Assembly: GCA_963754125.1 (NCBI GenBank) | Contig: CAVWEX010000005.1 | Span: forward strand, 1 to 64,000 | DNA: 64,000 nt | Direction: 5' to 3' | Origin: RPQJ01 sp963754125 | Lineage (GTDB): Bacteria > Pseudomonadota > Gammaproteobacteria > Steroidobacterales > Steroidobacteraceae | In this document: piece after piece, positions 1 through 8,627 of the stretch | Numbering within the stretch: position 1 is the first letter of the stretch | How the letters are laid out: every line of letters starts with the position of its first letter | Notes under the pieces: model-generated | Database searches by the model: none | What the model was told of the DNA's origin: nothing | What the model saw: only the letters and a program-made list of their open reading frames with translations | Made by a program: the position numbers and the translations under genes

Positions 1-1797
1 CGGGCGCGCGCGGTCGCTGGCGGGCGCGCCCGCGGGCTCCGCATCGAGTTCGCCCCGCTGCGCGCGCAGTCGCAGCATCTGCAGGAAGTGGTAGGCCTCG
101 ACCACGGAGGCCATCTGGCGCTCGTCGATGTTCAGCCGCCGGCCGGCGAGCCTGAGCCGTTGCGACGTGTTGGTCTCGGCGATCCCCAAGGCCAGCGCGA
201 AGGCCCGCGCCGCGTCGACGAAGATGCGCGTGCCCTGCGTCTTGAGGTCGAGGGTGCCGGCGTGCTCGCCGTCGTCCGTTCGGAACTTTCGGATCACGCC
301 GAGTGGCGCCTCCGCCTGCATGGCGTTCGCCACCAGCATGCGCAGGAACAGCTTGTTCTCCGAGGCGACGTTGCCGAGCCAGGTGCGCAGGCTCTCCGCC
401 AGCTCGGCCTTGCCCGCGAGCGCGCGGAAATCGAAGAAGATGTTGGCGCCCAGCAGGGCCGCCGGCGTCGGCTCGCGGATCCAGCCGGCGAATCGTTCGC
501 GCCACTCGACGGTATCGAGGCAATGCTCGGGGTTGCTGGCCATGATGTTGCCGGGGCAGAGCGGAAACTCGAGCTCCGCCAGTCCTTCGTTGGCGGCCCG
601 CGCGAACGCGAGCAGGCGCTCCCGGATCGCCGGCGATGCGCCCGTCGCGCCCAGGAAGATCAGGGCGTTGTCCTGGTCCGTCGCGACCGTCTGCTCGCGC
701 CGCCCCTCGCTGCCGACCGACAGCCAGCACCAGTCGAGGTCGTCGAGGTCGAACCGCGGCAGCAGCAGCGCGAACAGCTTCTGAGTCAGCGCGTCGTTGA
801 GCGCAGTGATGGTCTGGGTGAGCGTCTCGGCGGCCGCGCCCATCACGATCAGGTTGTCGGTCAGCGCGTCGATGTCGCGCGTGGCTCGCCGCAGGCCCGC
901 GACGTCCCGCGCGTGGCGGATGAACTGCAGCACGTTGCGCATGGTGAGCCGCTGCAGCCCGAAGAGGTCGCGTTCGGAGACGATGCCGGCCAGCCGGCCC
1001 TCGCGCGTCACCATGATCTGGTGCAACCCGCGCTGCGCCATGTGCGCGAGGGCTTCCTGAGCGGTCGCCATGTCGCTCATCGTGCCGGGATCCGGCGTCA
1101 TCACGGCCATGACCGGGGCGCCGAGGTCCACGCCCGGGAGCACCACACGCTCCATCAGGTCGGTCAGCGTGAAGATGCCCACCGGACGCTGCGTCGAGTC
1201 GACCACGGCGATGGTACCGATGCGCTCGTTGCGCATGGTCTCGAGCGCGGCACGGATCGACGTGCCCTTCTCGCACGACACGGGGGCGCGCCGGATCACG
1301 GTCCGCAGCGACTCGAACATCGTCTGCTGCTCGAGCGCGCGCTGGGTGAAGTTCTTTCGCAGCTGACCGAGCGAGTGATGGACGATGCCCGCAAGGGCCT
1401 GCGTGCAAAATGCGGCGAACGGAGCGGACTCGCGACGCAACGCGTCGAAGTCGCCTCGAGCCACCCGATAGCAGAAGACGTCCTCCGTCGCCTCGAAGCG
1501 CCGCGTTCCCGCCGAGCCCGCAGCGAGCGCGGCCACGGGGAAGCACTCGCCGGCGCCGCGTACCTCGTCGTCGCCCGGGACCGCCATGTTCTGCACGCGC
1601 ACGTGCCCGCGCTGGATGATGTGCAGGTGCTGCGCCATGCCGTCGGCCGGATCGACGATCGTCGTGCCGACCGGGAAGTACGCCAGTTGAGCGCGCGCGG
1701 CGATGAACTCGAGGTCCTTGCGCGCCATTTCCGAGAACGGCACGTGCTCGCGCAGGAAGCGCAGCGTCGATTCGACGATCAGGACGGGTGTCGCCAT
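1..1797 (-). CDS. cNMP-binding / CBS / DUF294 nucleotidyltransferase-like protein (3' end outside window)
   Basis: Reading from an ATG at 1797, the frame stays open to the window edge (599 codons, C-terminus missing). Domains in order: a cyclic-nucleotide-binding fold (about residues 15-130), a CBS pair (about 155-280), a GlnD-like DUF294 nucleotidyltransferase domain (about 290-430, with GSEGRREQ followed by TDQDNAL, the G-S...D-x-D metal/nucleotide motif), and a DUF294 C-terminal domain. Family members are about 640 aa, so little is missing. The gene lies 45 bp downstream of actP on the same strand, the arrangement seen in Pseudomonas (DUF485, actP, this gene). That suggests a role in regulating acetate uptake by sensing adenine nucleotides, as in the bipartite regulators of this family. 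The substrate of any nucleotidyl transfer cannot be read from the sequence. Confidence 0.9.
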   Translation of the reverse strand, partial: MATPVLIVESTLRFLREHVPFSEMARKDLEFIAARAQLAYFPVGTTIVDPADGMAQHLHIIQRGHVRVQNMAVPGDDEVRGAGECFPVAALAAGSAGTRRFEATEDVFCYRVARGDFDALRRESAPFAAFCTQALAGIVHHSLGQLRKNFTQRALEQQTMFESLRTVIRRAPVSCEKGTSIRAALETMRNERIGTIAVVDSTQRPVGIFTLTDLMERVVLPGVDLGAPVMAVMTPDPGTMSDMATAQEALAHMAQRGLHQIMVTREGRLAGIVSERDLFGLQRLTMRNVLQFIRHARDVAGLRRATRDIDALTDNLIVMGAAAETLTQTITALNDALTQKLFALLLPRFDLDDLDWCWLSVGSEGRREQTVATDQDNALIFLGATGASPAIRERLLAFARAANEGLAELEFPLCPGNIMASNPEHCLDTVEWRERFAGWIREPTPAALLGANIFFDFRALAGKAELAESLRTWLGNVASENKLFLRMLVANAMQAEAPLGVIRKFRTDDGEHAGTLDLKTQGTRIFVDAARAFALALGIAETNTSQRLRLAGRRLNIDERQMASVVEAYHFLQMLRLRAQRGELDAEPAGAPASDRARP

Positions 1798-1842
1798 CTC
1801 GCAGACGCTACACCCGCCCCGTCGTCGACGCTCCGTTCATGC

Positions 1843-3753
1843 TCAGTGGGACGCCGCCTTCGACGCCAGGATGCCGGTGTTCTGCCGCGCGTAGACCTCC
1901 GGCCAGAGCGCCTCGGAGCGCTTGTCGCGGAACAGCAGCGAACCGAGCAGCACCGCGAGGAACCCGAGCGGAATCGAGATGATGCCCGGGTTCTTCAACT
2001 GGAAGAGCGGCTTCTCGAGACCGAGGAACGAAGTCTCCCGGCCCTCGAACTTGACGAGGTCGTCGTTCGCCTTCTGCACGGCCCTGTCGAGCAGCGCAAG
2101 GTCGAGCTTCGCCTGCCCCGCAGCCATCGCGTCGGCCGAGGCCAGCGCGGCCTCGATCGCCGTGCGCTTGGCGGTCTCACCGTCGAGCACCTTCTGCGCC
2201 GCCGCCTTGACGGCTTTCGGATAGGTGACGTTGGGCGACACCAGCGTGAGCCCCACCGCGAGCACGGTGCCGACGATCATGCCGGCGACGATGCCCGCGG
2301 TATTGCAGCGCTTCCAGTAAAGCGTCAGCAGCACGCAGGGGAAGTTCGCCGAGGCGGCCACCGCGAACGCCAGCGCCACGAGGTGCGCGACGTTCTGGCC
2401 CTTGGCGGCGATGCCGATCGTGATCGCCAGCGCGCCCACGAACACGGTCGCGATGCGTGCAGCGCGCACCTGCTGCTGCGGCGGAACGGTGTCGCCGCCG
2501 TGATACACGCCCACGTACAGGTCGTGCGCGATCGCCGAGGCGGCCGCCAGCACCAGGCCCGCCACCACCGCGACGATCGTCGCGAACGCCACGGCCGAGA
2601 CGAACGCCAGCATGAAGTTGCCAAGGAACGAGTTCGGTCCGCCGCCGAGGAACTGCGCGAGCAGCGGGCCGGCCATGTTGCCGCCGGCGTCCACCGCGGC
2701 GATCGCGGCCGGGCCGACGTGCTTCGCGGCGCCGAAGCCGAGGAACAGCGTCAGCACGTAGAAGCCGCCGATGATGGCCATGGCCCAGACCACCGACTTG
2801 CGCGCCTGCTGCGCGGTCGGCACGGTGAAGAAGCGCATCAGGATGTGCGGCAGGCCGGCCGTGCCGAACACGAGCGCCATGCCGAGCGAGATCTGGTCGA
2901 TCGGGCTCTTGAAGTACAGGCCCGGCTCGAGGAAACGCTGGCCGAGCTCGATCGCGGACATGTTGCGGGCCGGGTCGCCGAGCAGCGAGGCGACGCGCGA
3001 CTGCACCTTGGGATCACCCACCACGTCCTGCAGGAAGGCCGGCAGCGAGAATCCGTAGGGCAGCCAGACCAGCACCACCAGCACCAGCGAGGCGATCACG
3101 AGCAGGATGGCCTTGATGATCTGCACCCACGTGGTCGCGACCATGCCGCCGAACAGCACGTAGGCCAGCATCAGCACGCCCACGGCGATCACCGAGATCT
3201 CGTAGTCGATGCCGATCAGCGTCTTGACCAGCACGCCGCCGCCCACCATCTGCGCGGTCAGGTAGAAGGTCGAGACCGTGATCACCGACAGCGCCCCGAC
3301 GATGCGCATCGCCTTCGGGTCGTTGCGGTAAGCGAGGATGTCCGGGAGCGTGTAGCGGCCGATGTTGCGGCAGGGTTCGGCGATCACCAGCAGCACCGTG
3401 ATGTACGCAACGAGCCAGCCGACGGAGTACATGAAACCGTCGTAGCCGTACTGCGAGATCAGGCCCGCGATGCCGAGGAACGAGGCGGCCGAGAGATAGT
3501 CGCCGGCGATCGCCCAGCCGTTCTGCAGGCCGGTGATGCCGCCGCCGGCGGTGTAGAAGTCCGACGCCGTCTTGACGCGCTTCGCGGCAAGGTAGGTGAC
3601 GTACATCGTGAGCCCGATGATCGCCGCGAACACCGCGAACGTGAGCCAGCGGTACTCCGGTGCCACGGCGCCCTGCGCGAGTGCCGTGCCGCTCACGATG
3701 ACCAGGACGCCCGCGAGCGCGTACGCGATCCATCTTCGATGTTGCGTCTGCAT
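1843..3753 (-). CDS. actP: Cation/acetate symporter ActP (sodium:solute symporter family)
   Basis: A 636-aa polytopic inner-membrane protein of the SSS family. It starts with a signal-like first segment (ends near ALAQG), then about 13 hydrophobic helices; family blocks include GWAIAGDYLSAASFLGIAG and GTAGLPHILMRFFTV. Compared with E. coli ActP (549 aa) it carries an extra charged loop of about 70 residues (around 525-595) before the last helix, with heptad-like Ala/Lys/Glu spacing, a variant seen in other proteobacteria. It follows the DUF485 gene by 3 bp, so the two are surely co-transcribed and probably translationally linked. It imports acetate and similar short-chain monocarboxylates with a cation; acs at 29-31 kb would activate the product. 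Confidence 0.95.
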   Translation of the reverse strand: MQTQHRRWIAYALAGVLVIVSGTALAQGAVAPEYRWLTFAVFAAIIGLTMYVTYLAAKRVKTASDFYTAGGGITGLQNGWAIAGDYLSAASFLGIAGLISQYGYDGFMYSVGWLVAYITVLLVIAEPCRNIGRYTLPDILAYRNDPKAMRIVGALSVITVSTFYLTAQMVGGGVLVKTLIGIDYEISVIAVGVLMLAYVLFGGMVATTWVQIIKAILLVIASLVLVVLVWLPYGFSLPAFLQDVVGDPKVQSRVASLLGDPARNMSAIELGQRFLEPGLYFKSPIDQISLGMALVFGTAGLPHILMRFFTVPTAQQARKSVVWAMAIIGGFYVLTLFLGFGAAKHVGPAAIAAVDAGGNMAGPLLAQFLGGGPNSFLGNFMLAFVSAVAFATIVAVVAGLVLAAASAIAHDLYVGVYHGGDTVPPQQQVRAARIATVFVGALAITIGIAAKGQNVAHLVALAFAVAASANFPCVLLTLYWKRCNTAGIVAGMIVGTVLAVGLTLVSPNVTYPKAVKAAAQKVLDGETAKRTAIEAALASADAMAAGQAKLDLALLDRAVQKANDDLVKFEGRETSFLGLEKPLFQLKNPGIISIPLGFLAVLLGSLLFRDKRSEALWPEVYARQNTGILASKAASH

Positions 3754-3756
3754 GGC

Positions 3757-4080
3757 TCAGCCCGCCTTCTTTTCGTAGTGCGCCGCGAGCTCGCGGGCCA
3801 TGCGGTCGAAGTCCCGGTTGGCGCGCCACGAGTAGAAATACGCGATCCCCCAAGCGACGATGAACTGGCTCAGCGCGAACAACAGGCCGAAGTTGATGAC
3901 GCCCCAGACCTTGACGCGGTAAAGGTCCTGGAAGTACGCGGCGCCGATCGGCAGCAGGAAGTAGAAGAACACCGAGACGATCATCAGCGTGGTCAGGAAC
4001 GTCTGTTTCTTGCGGTGCAGCTCCTGGAAGCGTGGATCGGCGATGACCGCATCCCAGTCGATGGTTGGAGGCGTGGCCAC
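3757..4080 (-). CDS. DUF485 membrane protein (YjcH-like)
   Basis: A 107-aa protein with two transmembrane helices, starting at GTG 4080 because an AGGAG box (4088-4092) sits 7 nt upstream of it; the longer ATG at 4116 has no such site. The N-terminus has the usual DUF485 soluble start (WDAVIADPRFQELHRKK), followed by helices near residues 27-50 and 62-85. DUF485 proteins are almost always encoded directly before actP, as here, and are thought to accompany the symporter; no mechanism is known. The promoter of the unit should lie in 4081-4246, shared with the divergent gene at 4247. Confidence 0.9.
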   Translation of the reverse strand: MATPPTIDWDAVIADPRFQELHRKKQTFLTTLMIVSVFFYFLLPIGAAYFQDLYRVKVWGVINFGLLFALSQFIVAWGIAYFYSWRANRDFDRMARELAAHYEKKAG

Positions 4081-4246
4081 GGGGGTTCTCCTGGCGGGGC
4101 CGCGGAGTTGCGGCACGACGGATCCGGACGCTAGCAGGAATCCGCCGTGGGGCTGCTACACCATTGGTTGTACGGAGAAACCACGGGGGGGCCGGCAGGC
4201 CCTCCCGATGTCTGGCATATCGAAGTGTCGGAAGGGACAATGACCC

Positions 4247-4663
4247 ATGCCCACCGACTTCATCGGCCTCTTCGCAGTACTCGCCGCCGCCAGGGTTCGG
4301 TTCGTGCTCGTCGGCGGGCTCGCGCTGGTGCTGCACGGGCTCGATCGCCTGACTGCCGACGTTGACCTCGTCATCGACCTTTCGGCCGATTCCGCGCACG
4401 CTGCAGCCCAGGCTCTCACGGTGGCGGGCTACCGCCCGCTGGCGCCTGTCGATCCGATCGCGCTGGCCGATCCGGAGCAGCGGCGCGAGTGGCAGACCGT
4501 GCGCAACATGCAGGTGTTCAGTTTCTGGGACAGCTCGAACACACGCCCGACGGTCGACATCATGCTGTCGCCCGAGGTGCCTTTTGAGGAACTCTGGACC
4601 GCTGCCCCGGTGATGAGCATCGGTGGCCACCAGGTTCGAGTCGCTCAAGGGTTGAGCAAGTGA
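4247..4663 (+). CDS. MNT/AbiEii-like nucleotidyltransferase
   Basis: 138 aa. The pol-beta-type nucleotidyltransferase signature is clear: GGLALVLHG followed by DVDLVID (residues about 24-45), and a third acidic position in TVDIML near residue 100. Proteins of this size and motif set occur as toxins or modifiers in type IV (AbiE) and type VII (MNT/HEPN) TA modules. The partner is not a HEPN protein but the 64-aa protein that starts inside its stop codon (GTGA overlap at 4660), so the pair is translationally coupled. Activity and substrate are unknown. Confidence 0.7.
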   Translation: MPTDFIGLFAVLAAARVRFVLVGGLALVLHGLDRLTADVDLVIDLSADSAHAAAQALTVAGYRPLAPVDPIALADPEQRREWQTVRNMQVFSFWDSSNTRPTVDIMLSPEVPFEELWTAAPVMSIGGHQVRVAQGLSK

Positions 4664-4854
4664 AAACCTTCGATCCTGATCACGAGCCGAGCGCCTGGGG
4701 CACCTTTGAAGATGCAGAGGCCCTGCGTCGCTGGTCCTTCGCGCGCCGAACGCCCGAGCAACGCCTCGCCTGGCTCAAGGCAGCACTGGAGCTGGCCTAC
4801 CAAAGTGGCGCTCTCAAGCCCCGTCGCCCCGACGGCTCGCCGCAGGAACCATGA
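4660..4854 (+). CDS. Small conserved partner of the nucleotidyltransferase
   Basis: 64 aa, GTG start at 4660 overlapping the upstream TGA by 4 bp. The sequence is charged and soluble with no recognised domain; it contains an aromatic-rich N-terminal half and a helix of the type RTPEQRLAWLKAALEL. Tight coupling to a nucleotidyltransferase suggests it is the second half of a TA-like module, either the antitoxin or the regulated target. That role is inferred from position only. Confidence 0.6.
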   Translation: MKTFDPDHEPSAWGTFEDAEALRRWSFARRTPEQRLAWLKAALELAYQSGALKPRRPDGSPQEP

Positions 4855-5267
4855 CGGCTAACCTCAATCCCGGCTCACGCCTGCGACTCCTGCGCGACGT
4901 GCTGGTGTTCCAGGTCAAGCTGGGCGCGGAAGCACTGTTGGACATCACGCTCATCCCGGTGTCGCTCGTGGCGGCGGGCATGGACCTGCTGCTCGGGAAC
5001 TGGCGACAGCCGCGGTGGTTCCATACCGTGCTGCGGTTCGGCGAACGCTGCGAGCGCAGAATCGACCTCTGGGGCGTGAAGGCGGACGGGGTCGCAGCCG
5101 ACCTCGAGATCGCCGCGGTCATGCGCAGCATCGAGACGCTGGTCCGCCAACCCGGCACGGGGCCCAAGAAGGTGCGCGAACTGCGGCGTTGGGCCGCGAT
5201 GAAGCTTGCTCCGGGTGGCGAGGACGAGGCGCCTCCGACCGGGCGCAGTGACGACGCTGCGGACTGA
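4851..5267 (+). CDS. Hypothetical protein with one hydrophobic segment
   Basis: 138 aa, ATG start overlapping the previous stop by 4 bp (ATGA), so it is the third gene of a coupled trio. A hydrophobic stretch at about residues 27-48 (ALLDITLIPVSLVAAGMDLL) could insert in or lie on the membrane. The rest is basic and helical with an acidic tail. I do not recognise the family. The coupling suggests it belongs with the nucleotidyltransferase pair, but the 145-bp gap after it separates it from the next TA module. Confidence 0.6.
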   Translation: MTANLNPGSRLRLLRDVLVFQVKLGAEALLDITLIPVSLVAAGMDLLLGNWRQPRWFHTVLRFGERCERRIDLWGVKADGVAADLEIAAVMRSIETLVRQPGTGPKKVRELRRWAAMKLAPGGEDEAPPTGRSDDAAD

Positions 5268-5376
5268 GCCATGCTTGGGCGCGACTGGCCCACTAGTGCC
5301 AACCGCACCCCGGCGGAGGGTTTTCATTTGCGGACTTCTCCGACAAATTCCCGCGGTGTGCCAGAACCCGCCATCT

Positions 5377-5406
5377 TTGATGCTTGCAGTCCGCCGGTGC
5401 TAGAGT
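5377..5406 (+). promoter_or_regulatory. Putative sigma70 promoter of the ParDE-like module
   Basis: TTGATG at 5377-5382 and TAGAGT at 5401-5406, separated by 18 bp. The expected transcription start falls at or just before the ATG at 5413, so the message would have almost no leader. Judged by eye only. Confidence 0.4.
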
Positions 5407-5412
5407 TCTGCC

Positions 5413-5598
5413 ATGGCCACACCCAAAGAAGACCTCGTCCGCTTACTGCAGCAGCAGCCCGACGACAGTTCACATGAGGAACTGGTCCGGGAGCTGGCGT
5501 TCAGCGTGATGGTCGAGCGTGGCCTTGCCGATTCCGATGCCCGTCGCGTCGTGCCCAACGACGAAATGGCCCATCGGATCCGGCAATGGCGCAAGTAG
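5413..5598 (+). CDS. Antitoxin of a ParD/RelB-like type II module
   Basis: 61 aa, acidic and helical, beginning MATPKEDLVRLLQQQPDD and ending in a basic tail. The size, composition and position, with its last 13 bp overlapping a RelE/ParE toxin gene, mark it as the antitoxin. No classic ribbon-helix-helix can be assigned with certainty. It should bind and neutralise the toxin and repress the promoter just upstream. Confidence 0.75.
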   Translation: MATPKEDLVRLLQQQPDDSSHEELVRELAFSVMVERGLADSDARRVVPNDEMAHRIRQWRK

Positions 5599-5885
5599 CC
5601 TGGACCGCCGAAGCGCAACTGTGGCTGCGCGACATCCACGACTACATCGCCACCGATAACCCAGCCGCAGCCGAGCGTGTAGCTCTTGCCATTCACGCTT
5701 CCGTGCGGGTGTTGCAGGAGCACCCCAAGCTCGGACACCGGTACCACTATGTGACCGGCCGGGAGGTGCGCATCCTCCACTACAGCCATTACCGCATCGC
5801 GTATCTGATTCACGAGGACGCCGAGAATATCGACATTCTCGGGGTGTTCCATGGAGCCCTTCCCATCGAGCGCTACCTGCTTTGA
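5586..5885 (+). CDS. RelE/ParE-family toxin
   Basis: 99 aa with the complete ParE/RelE core: N-terminal WTAEAQLWLRDIHDYIA helix, a central LGHRYHYV strand, the REVRILHYSHYRIAYLI strands and an IDILGVFHG end. The HYRIAY block with Arg and Tyr is typical of ParE-like members. It overlaps the antitoxin gene by 13 bp, so the two are translated together. ParE members poison gyrase and RelE members cut mRNA on the ribosome; the sequence does not settle which applies. Confidence 0.9.
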   Translation: MAQVAWTAEAQLWLRDIHDYIATDNPAAAERVALAIHASVRVLQEHPKLGHRYHYVTGREVRILHYSHYRIAYLIHEDAENIDILGVFHGALPIERYLL

Positions 5886-5913
5886 ACTCGAGCGTGGGGA
5901 CCACTCGGCCACA

Positions 5914-6835
5914 ATGGCTTTCATAAAGGATTCGAACCAACCGAGGGCCGGCGCCGATCGAACCGGGCGCCTGCTGGTCCTGACGCTGCTCACGATGACG
6001 GCCTTTGCGGCGAACTCGATCCTCTGCCGCCAGGCGCTCGAGACGACGCTCGATCGATCCCGCCACCTTCACGGTGATCCGGCTCGTCTCCGGCGCCGCG
6101 ACCTTGTGGTTGATCGTGCGGATTCGCACGGGCGGGAGTGCACTCGCCGGCAGCTGGGCAGCGGCCTTCAGCCTGTTCGCCTACGCGGCCGCGTTCTCGT
6201 TCGCCTACGTCTCGCTCAGTGCCGGCACGGGCGCCCTGATCCTGTTCGGTGCGGTCCAGGCCACGATGATCCTGTACGGCCTGCTGCGCGGGGAGCGGTT
6301 CACGCCCCTGCAAACGGCAGGCTTGCTGCTCGCGCTCGGGGGCCTCGTGGCGCTGATGCTGCCCGGCGCCACGGCGCCGCACTGGGTCGGCGCGACCTTG
6401 ATGACTGTCGCAGGCATTGCGTGGGGAGCGTATTCGCTGATGGGGCGCGCCAGCACGCACCCGATCGAAACGACGGCGGGCAACTTCCGCAGGGCGGCGG
6501 TGTTCGGAGCGCTGTTGAGCGCCGTCTCGCTCGGCATGTTCGCGTGGGATGCACGTGGCGCGCTGCTGGCGGTGCTGTCGGGCGCCGTCGCCTCGGGGCT
6601 CGGCTACTCCCTCTGGTACACGGTGTTGCCTGCGCTGCGCGCGACCCATGCGGCGACGGTGCAGCTGAGCGTGCCAGTCATTGCGGCCATCGGCGGCGTG
6701 CTGCTGCTCGGCGAGCGGCTGTCGCTGCGTCTCGTGCTGTGCTCGGTCGCGATCCTCGGCGGCATTGCGCTGGTGCTGCACGCGCGCAGGGTGACGCGCA
6801 GCGCGGGTACCACAAAGAAACCCGTGAGTGGGTGA
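5914..6835 (+). CDS. EamA/DMT-family transporter (one frameshift)
   Basis: A ten-helix drug/metabolite transporter of about 306 aa. The N-terminal helix (ATG 5914, TMTAFAANSILCRQALET) is in one frame and everything from SIDPATFTVIRLVSG onward is in the next. Removing one extra base near 6046-6050 (a C in acgacgctcg) joins them into a normal EamA protein and gives a length divisible by three. Two EamA repeats are present, the second with GLGYSLWYTVLPALRATHA. The substrate is unknown; such proteins export amino acids, nucleosides or sugars. It stands alone after the ParDE module. Confidence 0.85.
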
Positions 6836-6955
6836 ATCGGCACTTCGCGCACGATCCGGGCGAGCCGGTGAGTTGAACGTGCGACGGCCCGCCTGGTTGA
6901 CTCCGCCAGCGCGCGACTGGCTCGCTGCCTCAGCGCAACTCTCGCCAAGGATCAC

Positions 6956-7306
6956 TCACCAAAGCAGCACCAGCGCCAGCCCGATCGCAGCCGGCAGGGC
7001 CTGCACGTAGAGGATCTTGCGACTCGCCGTCAGTGCCCCGTACACGCCGGCGATCAGCACGCAGGTGAGGAAGAACACCTTGATGTCCGTCCCCTCGACA
7101 CCGCGCGCGAGCCCCCAGATCAACCCCGCGGCGAGAAAGCCGTTGTAGAGCCCCTGGTTCGCTGCCAGCACCTTGGAGGCGGCCGCGGCCTCCTTCGTGT
7201 GGCCGAACGCGCGTAGTCCGGCGGGCTTGTCCCACAGGAACATCTCGAGCACGAGGAAGTAGAGGTGCAGCAGGGCCACGAGCCCGACGACGACGTTGGC
7301 GATCAC
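6956..7306 (-). CDS. DUF1304 membrane protein
   Basis: 116 aa from GTG 7306, the usual length for DUF1304. Four hydrophobic helices and the family blocks are visible: LLHLYFLVLEMFLW near the start, then KVLAANQGLYNGFLAAGL. Function unknown. The start is odd: no ribosome-binding site precedes GTG 7306, and the open frame continues upstream through a broken gene fragment (7307-7545), so a deletion seems to have placed this gene behind foreign sequence. It may be expressed poorly or as a fusion. Confidence 0.8.
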   Translation of the reverse strand: MIANVVVGLVALLHLYFLVLEMFLWDKPAGLRAFGHTKEAAAASKVLAANQGLYNGFLAAGLIWGLARGVEGTDIKVFFLTCVLIAGVYGALTASRKILYVQALPAAIGLALVLLW

Positions 7307-7545
7307 CGAAGCACCGTCGTCATCGACGTCGTCCGCGAGCTCGATCGGCTGGCAGTCCGCACCGTGATGGCCGGGCGGGACGTGCCGCCAGCCAGCGACA
7401 CCGTGAGCCCGCTCGCCACGCCGGAGCAGTGCAGGCGTCGGTTGTGGAGTCGCGACCTCGCGCGCTGGTACTCCTGCTCGGCCTGGAAGTCGTCGGCGGA
7501 CCGCAGTCGGCCTTGGAAGTAGTTCACTCGGCGCACCAGGCCCAT
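7307..7545 (-). pseudogene. 5' fragment of a gene of the YFxGxL-DF-EQ-Y-LHNR family
   Basis: The first ~67 residues (MGLVRRVNYFQGRLRSADDF, then EQEYQRARSRLHNRRLH, then GVASGLTV) match the N-terminal pattern of a family of uncharacterised proteins that often occur near phage-tail-like or contractile-injection genes. After PAITV the frame shifts: the natural continuation (QPIELADDV) is in the frame that runs into the DUF1304 gene. The rest of the gene is gone. I recognise the family by pattern only, so its context in other genomes should be taken as memory, not evidence from this window. Confidence 0.5.
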
Positions 7546-7610
7546 GACAGCCTCCGGCGGGGTTGTGGCTGGGAGAGGCAGAGACTACGCCGGCTGGCGC
7601 GGCACGACCA

Positions 7611-7910
7611 TCAAGCTGCCCGGTGAAACCTGAGGCGCACCCGCACACCGAGTGCGGCCAGAATGCGCAGCAAGAGGTCTGTGGACACTCCGTCCAGATT
7701 GCCATTGAGAATCGCGGTGACTCTGGGTCGAGACGCCCCAGCGAGCCGCGCAAGCTCCACGTGAGTCATCCCTGCCCGGCGAGCCTCCAGACCAATCTGC
7801 CCAGCCAATTCGAGTTGGATCTCCATTGCCGCCCGGTCCGCGTCCGTGAGACCCAGCACTTCGGCAAGCTCCTTCGAATTACGCGCCACCAGCGTCTTAT
7901 TCGTGCTCAT
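7611..7910 (-). CDS. Xre-family HTH antitoxin (HigA-like), probably orphan
   Basis: 99 aa. The C-terminal half is an Xre helix-turn-helix (GMTHVELARLAGASRPRVTA, then ILNGNLDGVSTDLLLRILAA). The first 40 residues form the charged helix usual for antitoxins paired with Gp49/HigB-type toxins. In such modules the toxin gene comes first and overlaps the antitoxin start; here only a ~20-residue toxin tail remains upstream (7897-7970). The protein may still act as a repressor. Confidence 0.8.
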   Translation of the reverse strand: MSTNKTLVARNSKELAEVLGLTDADRAAMEIQLELAGQIGLEARRAGMTHVELARLAGASRPRVTAILNGNLDGVSTDLLLRILAALGVRVRLRFHRAA

Positions 7911-7970
7911 GCAGCATCTCCGTCAGCCGTCGCCGTGCAAGCTCGATTTCGAACAGCGGTGAAACACGAC
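7897..7970 (-). pseudogene. 3' remnant of a Gp49-like (HigB) toxin gene
   Basis: In the frame ending at TAA 7897-7899, inside the antitoxin start, the last residues read PLFEIELARRRLTEMLHEHE. This resembles the typical end of Gp49/DUF891 toxins, where a short E-I-E-L-A-x-x-R helix precedes the stop. Nothing toxin-like is found further upstream, so the 5' part has been deleted. The call rests on about 20 residues. Confidence 0.35.
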
Positions 7971-8142
7971 AGGTCGAAGCACGGCGATTGTCTCAGATCC
8001 GGGACACTCGTGGCAACGAAGTGAACCAGCGCCACGCTGCACCAAGGCATCCCGGCCGTCTCCGCTTCTATTTGTCGCGAACGTGTCAATTCAGGATCGA
8101 GACCGCAACTCGCATCGAGCGCCCACCGGCCGTAAATGTCTC

Positions 8143-8574
8143 TCAGACCACCGCGACCTCCAGGCCGACGTCGAGGTTGCCGCGCGTCGCGTTGGAGTAC
8201 GGGCACACCTGGTGCGCCGCGGCCACGAGCTTCTCGGCCTCGGCCTGCGGGAGTCCGCCGACCGTCGCCGCGAGACTCGCGACCAGCCCGAAGCCGCCAG
8301 CCTCGCGCGGCCCGATCCCGACATTGGCGCGGATCTCGAGCGAGCCGAGCCGCAGGCCCGACTGCCGGGCCACGAACTCGACGGCGCTGCAGAAGCAGGC
8401 CGCGTAGCCCGCGGCGAACAGGTCCTCGGGCGTTGTCGCGCCGGCCCGGCCCGGGCCGCCCATCGCCTTCGGAATCGAGAGGTCGACATCGACGATGCCG
8501 TCGGCGGACCGCGTGTGGCCGTTGCGGCCGCCGGTGGCGACGGCGTGCGTGGTGTAGAGGACCTTGACGGACAT
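8143..8574 (-). CDS. ohr: Organic hydroperoxide resistance protein Ohr (OsmC family)
   Basis: 143 aa, the normal Ohr length. It reduces organic hydroperoxides with a pair of cysteines: Cys60 in AGYAACFCSAVEF and Cys124 in VCPYSNATRGN, and it has the GGRNGH and GPGRAGATTPEDLFAAGY blocks of true Ohr rather than OsmC. It functions in the cytoplasm with lipoylated proteins as reductant in characterised members. No ohrR regulator lies next to it; the neighbours are an orphan antitoxin and an Xre gene. Confidence 0.95.
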   Translation of the reverse strand: MSVKVLYTTHAVATGGRNGHTRSADGIVDVDLSIPKAMGGPGRAGATTPEDLFAAGYAACFCSAVEFVARQSGLRLGSLEIRANVGIGPREAGGFGLVASLAATVGGLPQAEAEKLVAAAHQVCPYSNATRGNLDVGLEVAVV

Positions 8575-8627
8575 GGTGCGGCTCCCGTGGGCGGTGGTGC
8601 GGGAACTGTAGCGCGAATCGCAGTCGT

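Noticed and set aside
88..4134. A 1348-codon frame on the plus strand across the acetate cluster, and similar very long frames (for example 29048-30742, 32717-35566, 53958-56882, 58521-63020)
   Set aside because: They are reversed shadows of real genes in GC-rich DNA: low-complexity Arg/Gly/Ala/His composition, no domain, and the opposite strand carries clear family motifs.
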